Source: Melastoma dodecandrum
Taxonomy: Eukaryota; Streptophyta; Magnoliopsida; Myrtales; Melastomataceae
Assembly (NCBI GenBank): GCA_029817715.1
Contig: JARUPY010000409.1
Span: forward strand, 186,001 to 250,000
Direction: 5' to 3'
Length of the DNA: 64,000 nucleotides
The translations under genes were made by a program, and so were the position numbers. How positions within the stretch are numbered: the first letter of the stretch is position 1; every line of letters starts with the position of its first letter. This document shows positions 1 to 12,696 of this stretch, piece by piece. The notes below the pieces were generated by a model. That model was not told the origin of the DNA and searched no databases. It saw only the letters and a list, made by a program, of their open reading frames with translations.

Positions 1-1356
1 GAACTTGTGCTAGTGAAGCACTCGCAACAGGGACAGGGTCAAACTCCGTAAATATCTGCACACACACATTAAAATGAGAATACTTACAGTTTACGGACCA
101 AAAATATACTAGAGAAACCTGTTCTAAGCCTCACATAGTGCTCCAGTCAAAGAAACCCGCTAAAATCCCGCATAGGAACTCCAATCAAAACAGCAACAAG
201 AATACATAGCTTTTCCAATCCACCAAATATAAATAACTGCACCATTACATACTTTGTCAGGGGTTTCCCCAAGCTCTTTCTTGATAACTTCACCAACTTG
301 GTCAAATGAGGAAACAGGGCATTTGTTCAACATTGACTCCCTCATCACTTGCACATACTCATCTGGGACCAAATATTCCTAGTCGTGGAGAAAAGGAAAA
401 AAATGAAAGACTGGAACTTTCCAGAAGTTCCCTCGCTATTACGTAAATCAGAATATGCCTGAAAAGTATACCAGTTGTCCAATATGTTGGCCTATCTTGA
501 TATAAACTCCTCCATTTTTGAAACATAAATCTTGAAGCTTAAGAGCTGATCTAAGGTGAACTTCATGCTTAACTCTGGCCCTCTCTTTGCCATCTTCTGG
601 GAGTCCCCGTAAAGAATACTGGTAGTCTAATAAAAGTATATTTTAGATGGTTGAAAATCACAGTGTGGAAGGAAATTAGCAAGGACATTCTCCTTAAACA
701 GCCACCCCGACAAACTCCTATTGACCTATGATCCTCTCCAATCTCATACCATCATGAAACGGACTAAGCTAAAATAGGAAAACCAACAGCAACAAGAAAG
801 AAGACGATAATACTAGTCTGAAAAATGTCAAAAACATCAAGAATTTGTGAAAACACAAAGAACTGCTCCTCACGTTTCTAATAAAGCAAAACCATCTTGA
901 GAGTGCTGGCAATCGGATGTGCAGCACGAACTTGATCAACCACGTCACATTCCAACATACAAAGCCTCATTATATGGACACAACTATTCCTATGCTTTCA
1001 ATTTCCCAATCATTTATCCGCATCAGTATAGCCATGCCAACCTTACGTCAAAACCAATAACTCCCTCAGCTACCCCAAAGCCTAGATACATCAAACGAAC
1101 GACAACGATTGCAATCCACACAATTTCATTACGGCAACAAGAAAGGTGGGGCACAATTCAGGCGTTAACCGAAAGCAATGGAGGCGGCAGTGGCGGCGTC
1201 CCGAGCGAGGCGGACAGGGATGACGGTGCACAGCTTCAACGCGGTGGCGGGGTCTTCGGAGGTCGCGATGGCGGTAGCCGCCGCTCCTCCAGATGCGGCG
1301 GCGGCGGTGAGCGCCAGAAGCTTGGCGGGCGAGCGCCACAAGGACCGCGCGGCCAT
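1..1356 (-). CDS. ATH9: ABC1-type (ADCK/UbiB-like) kinase, 5' part only; runs off the window
   Basis: Minus-strand gene with four visible exons: 1170-1356, 472-626, 253-378 and 1-55 (continuing beyond base 1). All junctions are GT-AG and keep frame, giving the first ~174 residues. The start ATG (1356) opens an Ala-rich, possibly organelle-targeting N-terminus (MAARSLWRSPAKLL). Next come the ABC1-family KxGQ motif (KIGQHIGQL, end of exon 2) and the Ala/Ser-rich nucleotide-loop signature (VASASLAQV, exon 4). The match, from memory, is to plant ATH9 (AT2G40090 type). ABC1 kinases are atypical kinases of mitochondria and plastids linked to quinone and lipid metabolism. The catalytic C-terminal half lies outside the window. 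Intron 1 (627-1169) is the largest. The gene is head-to-head with NUP88 and 288 bp separate the start codons. Overlapping ORFs in exon 1 are frame shadows. Confidence 0.88.
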
Positions 1357-1644
1357 GAAATTTACAAGGAACGCCTGCGCGCCTTTGGAAACGGAACAAT
1401 CGCAAAAAGTGTTTAGGCAGGGAGGACTCGCGGGAGACGGGATCTTCTAGGGACGTTGATTTGACGCCGTCGACGGTTGGTGCCAGGCTGTCAAAGCATA
1501 AAGCCCATTTCTAAATTTTGGGCCCGGCCCATTATTCGGCGTTCAGTTTACGTCGTCGTCTTCTTCGTCTTCCTACAAAAGGGAGGGAAACACGGACAAA
1601 CAATCATCCCTGCAAACAAGCGATCAACGTCGACTCACTCAGCC
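1357..1644. promoter_or_regulatory. Shared bidirectional promoter of the ABC1 kinase and NUP88 genes
   Basis: Only 288 bp separate the two divergent start codons. The interval has no TATA box that I can see. It carries a cluster of GGCCCA/TGGGCC elements (GGGCCCGGCCCATTA around 1519-1533, AAGCCCA at 1501). These resemble site II/TCP-type elements common in TATA-less plant housekeeping promoters. The bidirectional role is inferred from geometry. Confidence 0.6.
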
Positions 1645-4600
1645 ATGAGATTCAACTTCGACTTGGGCGATTTGGTGCTCAACGACGACGAAGGAGCCTC
1701 CCCCCCCCGCCGTCGCAAGGAAGAGGTCGAATGGGTATCTCTCCAGTCTCACCCTATCTTCGCCTCCCGCCCCACCGGCGTCCGCAACGGCGGGGGATTC
1801 CCGCCGACCGCGAGGAATCTGCTCTCATGGGACCATCATTCATCTAGGGTTTACTTCTGGGATGACTACGAGAGGTGCGTCCACAGGGTTTCCGTCCGGT
1901 TCGGCGAACCCGACCCCAGCTCTATCCTTGCCGCTTCCCCTTCCAAGGTCCGGCCTTTTTAACCTTTTTAAATGAATAATTTTATGATTTCTGGACTAGT
2001 CGGTCCTTCAAGACATTATGCGCAATGAGTATTGGATTGGCTTTAGTTTGCTTCAGTTATAGGTACGAAGAAAGGTACCGTGTAGGGTGAATGCTCCTTA
2101 TTTTAGGGTTTAATGTAGGATTAACGCTTCACATTATTGTTTCCTTTAATAGATGTTGCGACCGGATGTTGAGGTGGATTCTATAATCGATAGGGTCTCC
2201 ATCAACAAGAAAGGATCATCGTTAATTCTTGTGGGCTCAAATGCCGTTTATGTCATGCACCTATGTGGTAGCTCTGCCAAGGACGATGCCATTGTTTGCA
2301 GAACACTCATGGTTGGTCCTCAGATTTATTTCAACGGAGGGGGTGCAACAAAGGTACTGCAAGCTTCGTGGCACCCTTACAGCAGTGATCATATCGGAAT
2401 TCTCTCCTCAGACTCTATATTCAGGTGCCGAGATGATCCATTTCTAATATTTGTTGATGCCGATTGTAAAAATAAGGGAGATTGACCATTGACGTGGACT
2501 CGCCATTTGATGTTAAGATTTCCATCTCCTATTATTGATATCTTTTCAACTCATTCTCTTGCAAAACGCAGACTCTTTCACTTGCCTACTGAAGTAGTTC
2601 ATCCAGAGCAAGAACTTTATCTACAGCCTGGTAAACTCGGTGAATCGAGAAATGCTGCATCTATCTGCCCTGTGGCCTTTTGTTTTGGCGGTGATCACAT
2701 GTGGGAAAGGTTTAGTGTAAGTCCTCTCAAACCTTACATAATCTTAAGATATTGATAGCTTCGATATTGGAATTGGTAGGCTTTTTTTCATGTTGTCTTG
2801 TTTATGCAGGTTTTCTTTCTTTTCAGTGATGGTGCAATATATATTCTCTGTCCAATGGCCCCATTTGGAAGGTAACTCATTGTTTTCTTTACAGTCCTCT
2901 TCTTCCATTTCTTTTTAGGATTTTAGACCTAATTCTGTCTATCTTGGATGCCATTTGCCATGGTTTCTGCTGCAACCCTTGGAAAGTCAGTGAGCAAATC
3001 ATGTCATGTCCTTTCTCTTAGCTAATACACCATTTTTGTTTGTCAGTGATCACAGATGGGATTCACTGCTTGAGTTATATGGGGATGTTCATGCTTATGG
3101 TTTAAAATCTGCTAATTCTCAAGCTGTTAGTAATTCCAAGATGGCTATTAATTGGCTGGAAGGCACATTCCCTGAATTGGCTAAACAACCCGAAGCTGGA
3201 AGGCATTATACTGTGGTAGCATGTCCTTGTGCATTATTTGACGCATCTCTATCTTTGCAGGTATTACAGTGTTTTTATAAAAGGCATTAAGCTATCTCGA
3301 CTTCATGGCTTGTGATTATTTCTAGATTTATTTGAATGATAATGATGCTGCATGGAATAATCCATTTGATTGGCTTAGTGTCCAAAGATCAGTTTAGAGG
3401 TGCCTTGGAATGTGTAAAGTGAGGTCAAGTTTAAATCCAACTGCTATTTCAGACAAATGCTTTTTTTCTTTCTGGGAGGGCTAGGTGATGATTGATGGCA
3501 CAGAACTGCACATGCCATTGATTACTGAAAGATTATTCTTGGTCTTCTTCAGGGTCCAATGCGTAATGCTCATGATGCTGCACCAGATTTGAATGTTGTT
3601 GAGTGTGAAGGCTGTGCAGTCAGTCTTCTCTATAATAAAGTGATCAAAGACTCTGTTCTCGTGACAGCCTGGAGTAGTGGCCAGTTGCAATTGAATGCTT
3701 TAGCCGACGAAGTCCCGCCAGTGTGGAATCTGGCTAATGCACCTCGTGTTCGTGTCAATTCCTCTGATCGAGTTACGGGTCTTGCCATGATTTGTGAATC
3801 AGCAACTCTAGAGCGGCCTTCTCAGGCAGTTGATGAAAACCCAGAGCACACAGTTTGGCTAGGGAAACCACCTCCTGTGTTACAGTTGGCCATTGTTGAT
3901 TTGGCTCTTCCCAGAAGGATGAGCCGTGACACCCAGATCATGATGTTTGTCGACTCCCTTTTGCCGGAAAGATTTTATGTTCTTCATAGCTGGGGACTAG
4001 ATTCAGTAGTCTTGAATTTTCTTCCATTCACCAGTCAAGCTTCTGGCAAGGAGGAATATCGGAGCACACCCTCTGTGAAACCTGTTATAACCACATGCTT
4101 TGATGAAACTCCCTCAGCCTCTCCTCTTTGTGGTTCCGTTTCAGTATCTGATTCATGTGGATATTCATGGCTTATTGGACTAAGTCTTAACAGGGATTGC
4201 ATAATTGTAGAAATGAAAGTTGATGATGATCTTATTCCTGCACCTTTTGACTTGACCAATGAAGATTTTGATCTGGGCAGCTCAAAAACCACTGATACTC
4301 ATAGTGCTATCAGCAAAGAGCTCCTGAATGGTCCTAAAGCGGTTATTCTCCCTCAGGCTCTGAGTGCACGCACTATTACTGCTGATTCTATTGATGGACG
4401 GTCCTTTCTCCATCAATACTTAAAACATTTTCAGGAGAATTACATGGAATATGCTCATAAGGTGAGAACATCGCAGATATTACTCCAATTTTTTACACCG
4501 ACAATTTTCGGGTTGCCAATCTCGAAAATAACAAGTGCAGTGTTTCGATAGGTGTATTTAGAAGTGAAGTATCGTGCTCCTCAGATAAAGCGAATCATGG

Positions 4601-5209
4601 AAGACCAGCAGAAACGTGTAGGGGAGGCTAGGCATCGGCTTCAGAAAGTTGAGGACAAACAGAGCAAGTTGGATGAGAGGATAGATCAAGCCATTCACCA
4701 TCAGGATAGGCTGGATCAACGTTTGCAGTCCTTGAGGAGGCTGATTGGAACAAGGAGGAAGCCCCTGTCTAGGGCTGAACAAGAGTTCAAGTCCGAACTT
4801 GGTAATTTCTATTAAGGCCTTCTGTTTCTCCTGAAACTAATAGATAATTCCTTTGACAAGCAACATGATATGATCTGATGTATCTTATGTATGAATAATA
4901 TATGCTGTTTGGGGTTGGGGTTCTGCACCCCACTAACTTATTATATCTATTGGTCTGACAGACTATTTTACGGGAGTGGAGTTGGAAGCGCTAACTTCAT
5001 CAATCGAAGCGGTATCTGGGAGACTCAGAAGATACTCTCAGTCACCAAACAATGGCCAGATGACCGGGAAGGCGAGTCTAGTTCGCGATGACCAAATTGC
5101 ACAGCTCAGATCGTCCCTGGAGCAGCTGTGTATTGTGAATAAGGAGATCGTGCACAAGGCTGGATTAGTGGAGAAGGCCATAACAACCAAAGAAGGTTGT
5201 AGTAGATAG
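1645..5209 (+). CDS. NUP88: Nuclear pore complex protein NUP88 (MOS7 orthologue), complete, 8 exons
   Basis: Exons: 1645-1947, 2153-2424, 2572-2716, 2810-2871, 3047-3260, 3553-4461, 4552-4801, 4962-5209. All junctions are GT-AG and in phase, giving 800 residues; Arabidopsis MOS7 is about 810. Family stretches include QASWHPYSSDHIGILSSDS (exon 2), FGGDHMWERF (exon 3) and SILVTAWS-like DSVLVTAWSSGQLQ (exon 6). The N-terminal two thirds correspond to the beta-propeller. Exons 7-8 encode a charged coiled coil (KRIMEDQQKRVGEARHRLQ onward). NUP88 sits on the cytoplasmic face of the pore. In plants it controls nuclear retention of defence regulators (family knowledge from MOS7). Exon 6 alone provides 303 codons. 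The gene ends 727 bp from the converging CPD gene. No break is seen. Confidence 0.93.
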
Positions 5210-5935
5210 TCAAACAGGTACTGCTCAAGTTGCAAGCTTAGTTTATCGTGCCTTGATTGACTGCCTTTTTGGGTGCCCTATTTATTAGGAAATATCTAAT
5301 GGTCTGTTGAATTTTGACCTCCGTACGTGCGAAAGTCACTGGTTGGATCACATTTTTATATCGACATAGTGCAGTGTTATTAACAGAAGTTGGCTCCCTT
5401 AAAGGAGATTCGATAATGGTTGGTTGTCCTGTCTTAATTATAGAATAGAAGCAGGAGGCATGATTATCTCCCACGAGGAGAAAGCCAAAGGTGTTGATCT
5501 TTTAGGGACTCGAGGTGATTTTTCTGATCTCTTCTTCAAAAGGTTGTGATCTCAACCGAATCATATGCAAGTAGTGTGCATATGCGGACAATCTTTCCGC
5601 TCTCAGGTTGACCCACCCCCCGCATTGTCTTTAAGGGCCAGTGTGGACCTCAGTCTATTTTTTCGTTAGCGCAAAACTGTTGGCGTGAAGGCGCAAGCCA
5701 AGGACATATAATTTGCATATATACATGCGCATTAATTAATGTGCCCCCAGGTCTCACACTTTAATGCAGACATACACTACTTAACAGGGCTAAACAAAAT
5801 TTCAAATACAAATTCTCGTACTGCAGCTCCACTAGATTCTTGCCTGAACTAGTGCAACGATTATCTCTATGTATGACTAATATTGCATCCTATGCTAGAT
5901 TTACTCGCTTGCTGACTGCTTCTGTTCGATGTTGT
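5210..5935. other. Convergent intergenic spacer (NUP88 and CPD 3' ends)
   Basis: These 726 bp lie between two stop codons facing each other. They should hold both 3' UTRs and polyadenylation regions. No further ORF or repeat structure stands out. Confidence 0.6.
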
Positions 5936-8900
5936 TTACACGGGATCATGTCGGCACAGGTGGATAGGGTAACGTTTCTGCGTCCTTGTAGTTGGGAAGA
6001 ACACTAATTTATCGTCCTCTGCCGGGACCCAGCTGATGAAATGAATCGGTGGAGGATGAGTTCGATTTCCCAAGGAAAGGTATTCGGCAATTTTCGAATG
6101 CCATGTGTTTGGGTACCTGAATGTAGTGAGCAACCGGTGAAGGAATACAGATATTTCCACCCTGGCAAGCTCGTATCCTGGACAAAGACGCGTTCCCCCG
6201 CCAAATGGTGTGAAGACCTGCTGCCCCGGCATCGGCGTCTCGGAGTTGCTCTGCAAGACCTTATCTGACTTAAATAATTGAATCTACGACTACGAAGATG
6301 ATGTTTCGAACGAAGAAGGGGATTTTAGGATAAGGGGCGAGGGAGGGATTCATGCCTGCCATCGCCACGGATTAAATGACCGGGCATCCTTGAAGTACTC
6401 CGGGTTAAGATGGACCGCCCGAAACGATGCAAACACCCTCCACCCTTTAGGAATCCTGTAACCTGTGTAAAGCCGGGGTGGGTGTAACCTCGTCAATTAC
6501 CCTAAACTCCACAAAGTCATTTAACTTGACTGAAGAAGACACTCATTCACAAACCCTTGACGTCGACGTCGGTGGTCGCTCGCCGGAAAACGCCGCTGAT
6601 TATGTTAGCGAAGCGCAGGGTCTCGTTAACAACCTGATCATCACATCTTGTTAAAAGAAAATCTCTCTATATATATGCTCGAAAACGGGCTTCACTTACG
6701 CATTGAGTGAAAAACATTGACTTGTAATCATCCCAAATGAGATCGTAGGAAGGACTTTTCCTTGCCCTTATTCTGTCATGCTCTTCCTGTTCGTAAAAAG
6801 TAAAAAGTGGGTAAAGAAGAGGGTGCTGGCTTTCACAAAAAAAAAAAAAACAATTTTCTTACAGAGGAAGTCAAAAGGCGCACCGAAAGAATCCTCAGAC
6901 CAATAAATTGGGGGGCGGACAAAGTCCAAGGTAATAATATCCCTCTCCATAATCCTAATCTAAACACCCCCCACAGACCTCTATGTTCCTCGATTTCATC
7001 GCCAGAAAGGAAGACAATTTCTCCCGTGCACCATCCCATGATGTCTCCCTATTTTACAACCTATTAGTAATAGCAAAACCAGTCAAAGTATCCCCAAAAA
7101 ACCATCTTCTTCTTTTACTCTCTGTTTCTTTCTTTCTTCTTATCCTTCTTCTTCCCCTCTCCATCTCTACTTTCCCTACTACATACATCCATATGTCCTC
7201 CCCAACTCTCGCTCCAATTTCATACCAATTATTTTAAGCTAGTTTTTTGCTTTACTATTAGTAAATGAGGATTAACATCAAGTGTACGGAACTGGGATGA
7301 TTCTAGCTTAGTGTCATCAGATGGTTCTTAATAGAGAAGAAAAGGGTATCAGTGGTATCAGAAGGGAATTGGAGTTAAGCTCAGGATTAAGCAATTCCTT
7401 TTTTTTTTTAAGAAGTAAGCTTGGATGGGGTTGTGCCACGTGTCCACCGTGATGTGCCGTTACCCCCATAAAAACAAGGATTACCATCCCTGGGTCGAGG
7501 AAGATTAATCCTACTATGATCTAACCGATTAAAATAATTTTATACTTTAGATTACTTCACTACCTTCTTACTTTATTTAGATTATTTAACTTATTTCTCA
7601 TATGTGTTTTGATATATTTTATTTTTAAAATCAAACTCAACTTGTGAAAAAAACCAGTAACTGTTGACATTTTTTACCCTGATTAATGTAATAAAGTGAT
7701 TTAAAATATAAAACTAATTTAATTAGTTAAATTAAAGTAGGAATTAATCCTGATTGGTGAAATTGACGAGAACGAATTCACTGTAAGTTGAGAGAGGCAG
7801 AAAATCCTAATCAAGAAAAACAAACACCCATTACTCCCCCCCTCATATGCTGAGGAATCCCTTTAATGATAGTTGTTGGGCAATGCAATCTGATGAGGAG
7901 GAGGAGGAGGAAGAGCCTTTCTTTAGAAAGTTACCTTGAGTTGAGAAAGAGCTTGTGGGGTCTCGGTGAGGTACTTAACCGCGAGCGTCATGATGGTGGA
8001 AGTAGTCTCGTAACCGGCTACCAGCAAAGCCACCAAGAAATCCACTATCTGCTCGTCCGACAAGCCCCCCTCCGCATCGAGCAGAGCCCCTAGTACGTCC
8101 TTCTTCTTGTTAGTCCCAGATCGGTTCTCCGCCCTCCTCCGCCTCACCACCAAGCTCAACGCCTCCGCTACCTTCGCCCTGGCCTTTCCATCCCCATCCA
8201 ATAACCCCCCGACAAAGACAAAAATTAATAACTAATAAAAAGGGAAAGGAGGGGAGGATAACGACCAATGGAGAGGCGGGACCAAACCAACGACACACGT
8301 CTGAATTGTTATTTGATCAACAGTTTTACTTCCCCTCCTTGGTGGTGGTGATGTGTACGTGCACCCACCCAATTCTCCCCCCACCCAAAAAAAAGACAAA
8401 GGAGGGAGGGGACGAGGGTGGGGTGGGGATGGAGACAATTAACTTTTGAGAAAAAAAAAAAGAATTTCCAAATCCCAATTTCAAGACAAGTGTCGGATGG
8501 ATGGATTGTATCATTACAGAAGACGTCTCCATCACACGTGCAATTCAATTCCGGGTGGTCATTAAAAAAAAAAAGGATGCCTCCCTCCCTCCCTCCCTCT
8601 CTCTCTCTCATGTCTCAAAGCTCACACTCATTGTCGGTCGGTCCTCGTAATTTTCTCCCCCAATCTAAACTACCGTCGTTAAAAGAAGGATGCAGATATA
8701 GGTTTAGAAGAAGAAGTGGTAAAGTAGTCATCATACTCGAATGGCTCTGCGGTAGGTGGAGGAGAAGAGGGGGAAGGGCACACTGAAGAAGCCTTCGATC
8801 ACGAGCACGTACTCTTTCCTCACTCCCTCTGTCCATTCCCCTGGCTCGAAGCTCATCAGTTGCTTCACCGTCAACTCAAACGTTATCTGCACCCCCCCCC

Positions 8901-9482
8901 CCCCCAACATCAACACTCTCTTTTCTTACCTACGAGGTTAAAATCAACAACAACAACACGAACCTTTTTGGTCTCCTCCATCAACAACACCCGGTCTTTC
9001 CACCCAGCCATGTTGAACCGAACCAGGCGGTCAATGTCCACCAGGAGATGATCCCTGATTATGGACGGGTTTGCGAAGCTCATGGTGAGGGAGTGCATCC
9101 TCTTGTGGAGCCCCCCCTTCATCAGCAGCAGCGAGTGCCTCCCCAGCAGGTTCGATATCGAACCCGGGTAGCTGCACTCGAACAGCCTCCCCTCGTTCTG
9201 CAGCACCATCCTGTTCGTCTCCGGCTCCGTCGAGAACACCGTCCTCTCCCCGAACACGTGCGTCTTGAACAGCCCCCCGTACCTCCTCACCCTCCCGTCG
9301 ATGAAGGGCTCCGGGTTCTCCGTCCTGTACGCGGAAACCAGCTGTAGGGTCTCCCCTACCAGGGGCATGCCGAGGCTCCCGGGGGGCAGGGGCGGCCCCC
9401 ATAGTCGACGACGACGGAGGAGGGTAGCTAGGAAAGCCGCCACGACAACCGCGAGCAGGGGGAGGGAGTCGACCGTCTCCAT
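5936..9482 (-). CDS. CYP90A1: CYP90A1/CPD brassinosteroid cytochrome P450, complete, 8 exons
   Basis: Exons (minus, 5' to 3'): 8964-9482, 8737-8886, 7935-8183, 6700-6786, 6555-6633, 6356-6462, 6117-6250, 5936-6032. They join in phase to 473 residues; Arabidopsis CPD has 472. The N-terminus is a membrane anchor followed by basic residues and a Pro-rich hinge ([15 protein letters not shown]). The I-helix oxygen-binding motif is AGYETTST (exon 3). The ExxR motif is ETLR (exon 5). The PERF-like region is FNPWRW (exon 6). The heme loop is [15 protein letters not shown] with the Cys ligand (exon 7). CPD acts at the ER in C-23 hydroxylation steps of brassinosteroid synthesis. Start: the first ATG of the frame (9482); an upstream in-frame TTG at 9551 is not used. 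Intron 6 starts with GC instead of GT. Intron 3 is 1148 bp. Confidence 0.95.
6251..6355 (-). other. GC-AG intron (intron 6) of CPD
   Basis: Exon 6 must end ...TGGCAG at 6356 to continue the WRWQ-SNSET protein alignment. The next intron bases (6355, 6354) are GC, followed by ATGA; no GT is near. The acceptor TCTTGCAG at 6251 is standard. GC-AG introns are a known minor class of U2 introns. Confidence 0.8.
8887..8963 (-). other. CPD intron 1, short, with a G14 run beside the 3' splice site
   Basis: The intron is 77 bp, with donor GTTCG and acceptor TGCAG. On the coding strand, fourteen consecutive G residues (plus-strand C run 8892-8905) occupy the place where a pyrimidine tract would normally be. 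Confidence 0.75.
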
Positions 9483-9667
9483 GGGATGAGTGGGGAAAGG
9501 GAGGGAGGGAAGAATCCTCTGGCAAAAGAATTTAATAGTCCAAGGTTGCAATAGAATAGCTAAAACTCGGACACAAGTCCTCCTTTCGGAGGGACAAACA
9601 GTGGAAATAATGCTTTCTTGGGGTTTTTTTCAGATAAAGACGACGATGAATGTGAAAATCAGCGTCG

Positions 9668-9675
9668 TTTTTATA
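9668..9675 (-). promoter_or_regulatory. TATA box of CPD
   Basis: TATAAAAA on the minus strand, about 190 bp upstream of the CPD ATG. Transcription would start near 9640, leaving a 5' UTR of roughly 160 bp. Confidence 0.6.
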
Positions 9676-9699
9676 GCAACAGTTAGATAAATAAATAGA

Positions 9700-12690
9700 T
9701 GATCTTTTGCAGTGTCTAGATCAAGTAGCATGAGACAGACTGACAGACAGACTAGGTAATAAAATAGGTTGGGATTTTTTTAATGACGTCGGGGTGTGTG
9801 TGGAACGAATGAATGTGTTGTTGTTGTATTGGAATTCCCAAATATTGGATGGATGGATCGTGTCACGGTGGCTCTCCATCACAAACAAAAGCTAGTGATT
9901 AATGATGACCCCTTTTTGCATCTCGAGCTTCTCAAAGTCATGAAGCACCATCAAATTTTTTTAATTGTTTATCGAAAGCCGCTAACCGTTATCTTTTTTA
10001 CAAATGTGACATCCCGAATTAGAGCACGACGCTTTTCTTTTTAGCGGGTCGAACAGATTGCGGACGGGTGCAATATGCCACTTTCCACTTCGCCCCTTAT
10101 CAATCGGACTATTTCTTTTCTTTCATACTTAATTGTGTGTTCCTTTCCACATGAAGCATGTGGCGGTGTTTGCCACCAAGTTTTAAGAGTCCTTCCTCGT
10201 TGTCGTAACATCATTAAAATTCTCTCGTAAAATGTGCTTAAAAATATTTTATTAATCGAAGAAAAACCGACCGCTTTTTACTACCTGATATGTTCAGTAG
10301 TCCTACTTTGTATTACTTGTCCAGATGGATTGCCATCATACACACCACACCAGACTAGACCAAACCCCATTGCTTTGCACTCCCCTGACAAATCCACTGT
10401 CTATTGAGATTACATAAGACCTTCGTAGAAGAATAACACAACATTATCATGAACAATGAATCCCCCCACCCCTGTTAATGATTTTTTCGCGCAGGGACTT
10501 CAAACTCGTGTACATGAATGTAAAGTGTGAGTTTTCGTGACGTATGAACAATTTTTCTAAGTGAACACCCATAACCCATTTAGGATTCTTCTTAATCAAT
10601 GCATCCAAAATATACATCCCTTAACAAAATAAAATTAAAAAAAAATAGCTTTATATGTAAAGTACAGAAGATGTCACTTTCTCTGGTCTTATGGCTCCTT
10701 CTTTTATCAACATGGAATGGGATGGAACCCATGCGTAATGCTGCCATGTTAATCCACATGGTCCTCATGAAGAGAGGGAGAGGGGCACTCAATCTGCCTA
10801 AACAAAGCCTAATGTAATGAATCCCCATCGCTTAGAAAACAAGGATAAAATAAACAAGAAGATGACCAACAACCTTCCATCATACGGGCATCGAATCGCA
10901 GCCCAAATGGACACCTATTCATCTTCTTACATCGCCAATTGGGGGGGGGGGGGGTGTCTCCTAAAAGCACACATTGGATTATGTCTTAAAACAAGTCCCC
11001 AATGAAAGAAAGAAAAAAACCCTCATTCCAATTTGCATCTCCAGTCCGACCCTATTGAATTTGTTTTATCGGATAGTGTCACAACAGTAGAGTTACTTTT
11101 GAAAACCTTCACATCAAAGCCAGGCTGGGAGAGATCGTATGAAAAAATTTATGATTTTGCAATAATGGCATCGGGCGACTACCGCTACTTTCGACAACCC
11201 CCAAGTCAATTTGCCGAATTTCGTTCATCGGAATCATGATGAACAAACATGTCGCTCGCTCGCTGGCATGCATTTTCTCTCGCCAAAGGCAGGGAGTGGA
11301 TCAACAACTAATCTGGTCTGAAATCATTGTGGTTAATAGGGAGAAGAAGAACCCGCGATGGTAATTTTAAAACTGGGTCGGATAGAATAATATCAAATGA
11401 GGATATATAGTTAGGACGCAGGAAGGGATTCATTCAACCTGTCGAAATTATTAGATCGGCGGCCCACATGACTGATAATGATGAACCCCATTGCTATCTC
11501 CTCATATGTCACTTCTATTTTACTTAATTTTCCCATTATATTATATTATATTATATTATATTATATTATTGGGGGTGGTGGAGGAGAGGGTCTAAAATGA
11601 AAGGTCCCAATTTGCAATAGGACTCCCCCACCACTTTGGGGTATCCACATGCAATTATTGGGCACTTAATTCTTAGCCCGAAAATGCAGATGTGTGTAAG
11701 AAAGAAAGAAAAAATGTCCCATAAATTCCCGTGACACGATTATTCAATTGCTTTCCCTCTTTCGGTAAACAAACTTCTTTATATTTAAACTATGAACAGA
11801 ATTTGCATGCCCAAATCTTGTAGTACTCGACCTCGACAAACCCGGCAATAGAAAGAAAAATAAATGGGGCACTCTTTTTCCTTCGCATTTCATTTCCCTA
11901 ACTAAATAAATATATTCGGGCCGACAATTTTGGCTTTCATCCAATAAAATATTGATGATGACGAAGAGGCAAGGAAGGAACGCGCCTAAGGAGGAGAGGA
12001 CTGTTGATTGGGAAATGGCGAACGAAATTAAATCCGGAACACCATATAGGACAGAGGGAGGGGTTCTATTTCAAAATAAGTTTGATGGCAACTTTTTAAA
12101 AAAATTTCATTAAATAATACCTCCTAAATTAGTGTTAAAAATAACGAATTATTTGTGAATGAAATTTCGAAATTATTTGAAAAATTCTAAAAGTTAGCGT
12201 TAATATCTTGTGAAATACTTTTCCGGCGGAGGATTGAGGTCTGCTGCCGCATTCATTCATTTCATCCGATACAATAAATGATGGACCGAGAGATCTCTTC
12301 CCGAATCCCCTTCCCCTGCATCCTTTCTTTCTTTCTTTCTTTCTTTTCTTGGTTTTATTGCTCTTTGATTCGTGTAAGTGGTAAAACTTATGTGAATTGG
12401 CTTTGTTACGAGAGAAGGGGAGACAAAAGCTTTGGGAATTATATATTTTTTTTTTTCATTTATTGTAGAAGTTATTAGGACGTGTGGATATGGGGTTTAG
12501 GACTACTCATGAACCGGGTCAGTCCCATGTGTAACGAATTCTCGATTAAAGTAAAGGAGAATTGGGGAAAGGGGGAGGAGAAAGCGACCGCAATAAAAAC
12601 AAAGGAGTCAAAAGCGCGAGGTCTGAAGCCGCCACACCTGTGCCAATCCACGTTTCATTTAGCTGCTGCCATCTCAAACACCCCGGAGAG
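9700..12690. other. Intergenic DNA upstream of CPD, no gene found
   Basis: About 3 kb of AT-rich sequence without an ORF resembling a known protein. It includes a G13 run near 10939-10951, a pentanucleotide microsatellite at 11535-11570, a CTTT-rich run near 12325-12350 and very AT-rich DNA at 12080-12200. The part next to CPD presumably contains its regulatory DNA. Confidence 0.6.
11535..11570. repeat. (ATTAT)n microsatellite
   Basis: About seven head-to-tail copies of a 5-bp ATTAT/ATATT unit, directly followed by a G-rich stretch. Confidence 0.9.
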
Positions 12691-12696
12691 GATTGT

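Noticed and set aside
919..1450. Several overlapping ORFs on both strands (e.g. 919-1416 plus, 1178-1450 plus)
   Set aside because: They are frame shadows of the GC-rich first exon of the ABC1 kinase gene and its promoter; none has a recognisable motif.
8232..8611. ORFs on both strands inside CPD intron 2
   Set aside because: Low-complexity, homopolymer-rich sequence between two well-defined exons.
9483..9551. N-terminal extension of CPD beginning at 9551
   Set aside because: The codon at 9551 is TTG; the first ATG (9482) gives the family's normal start and length.
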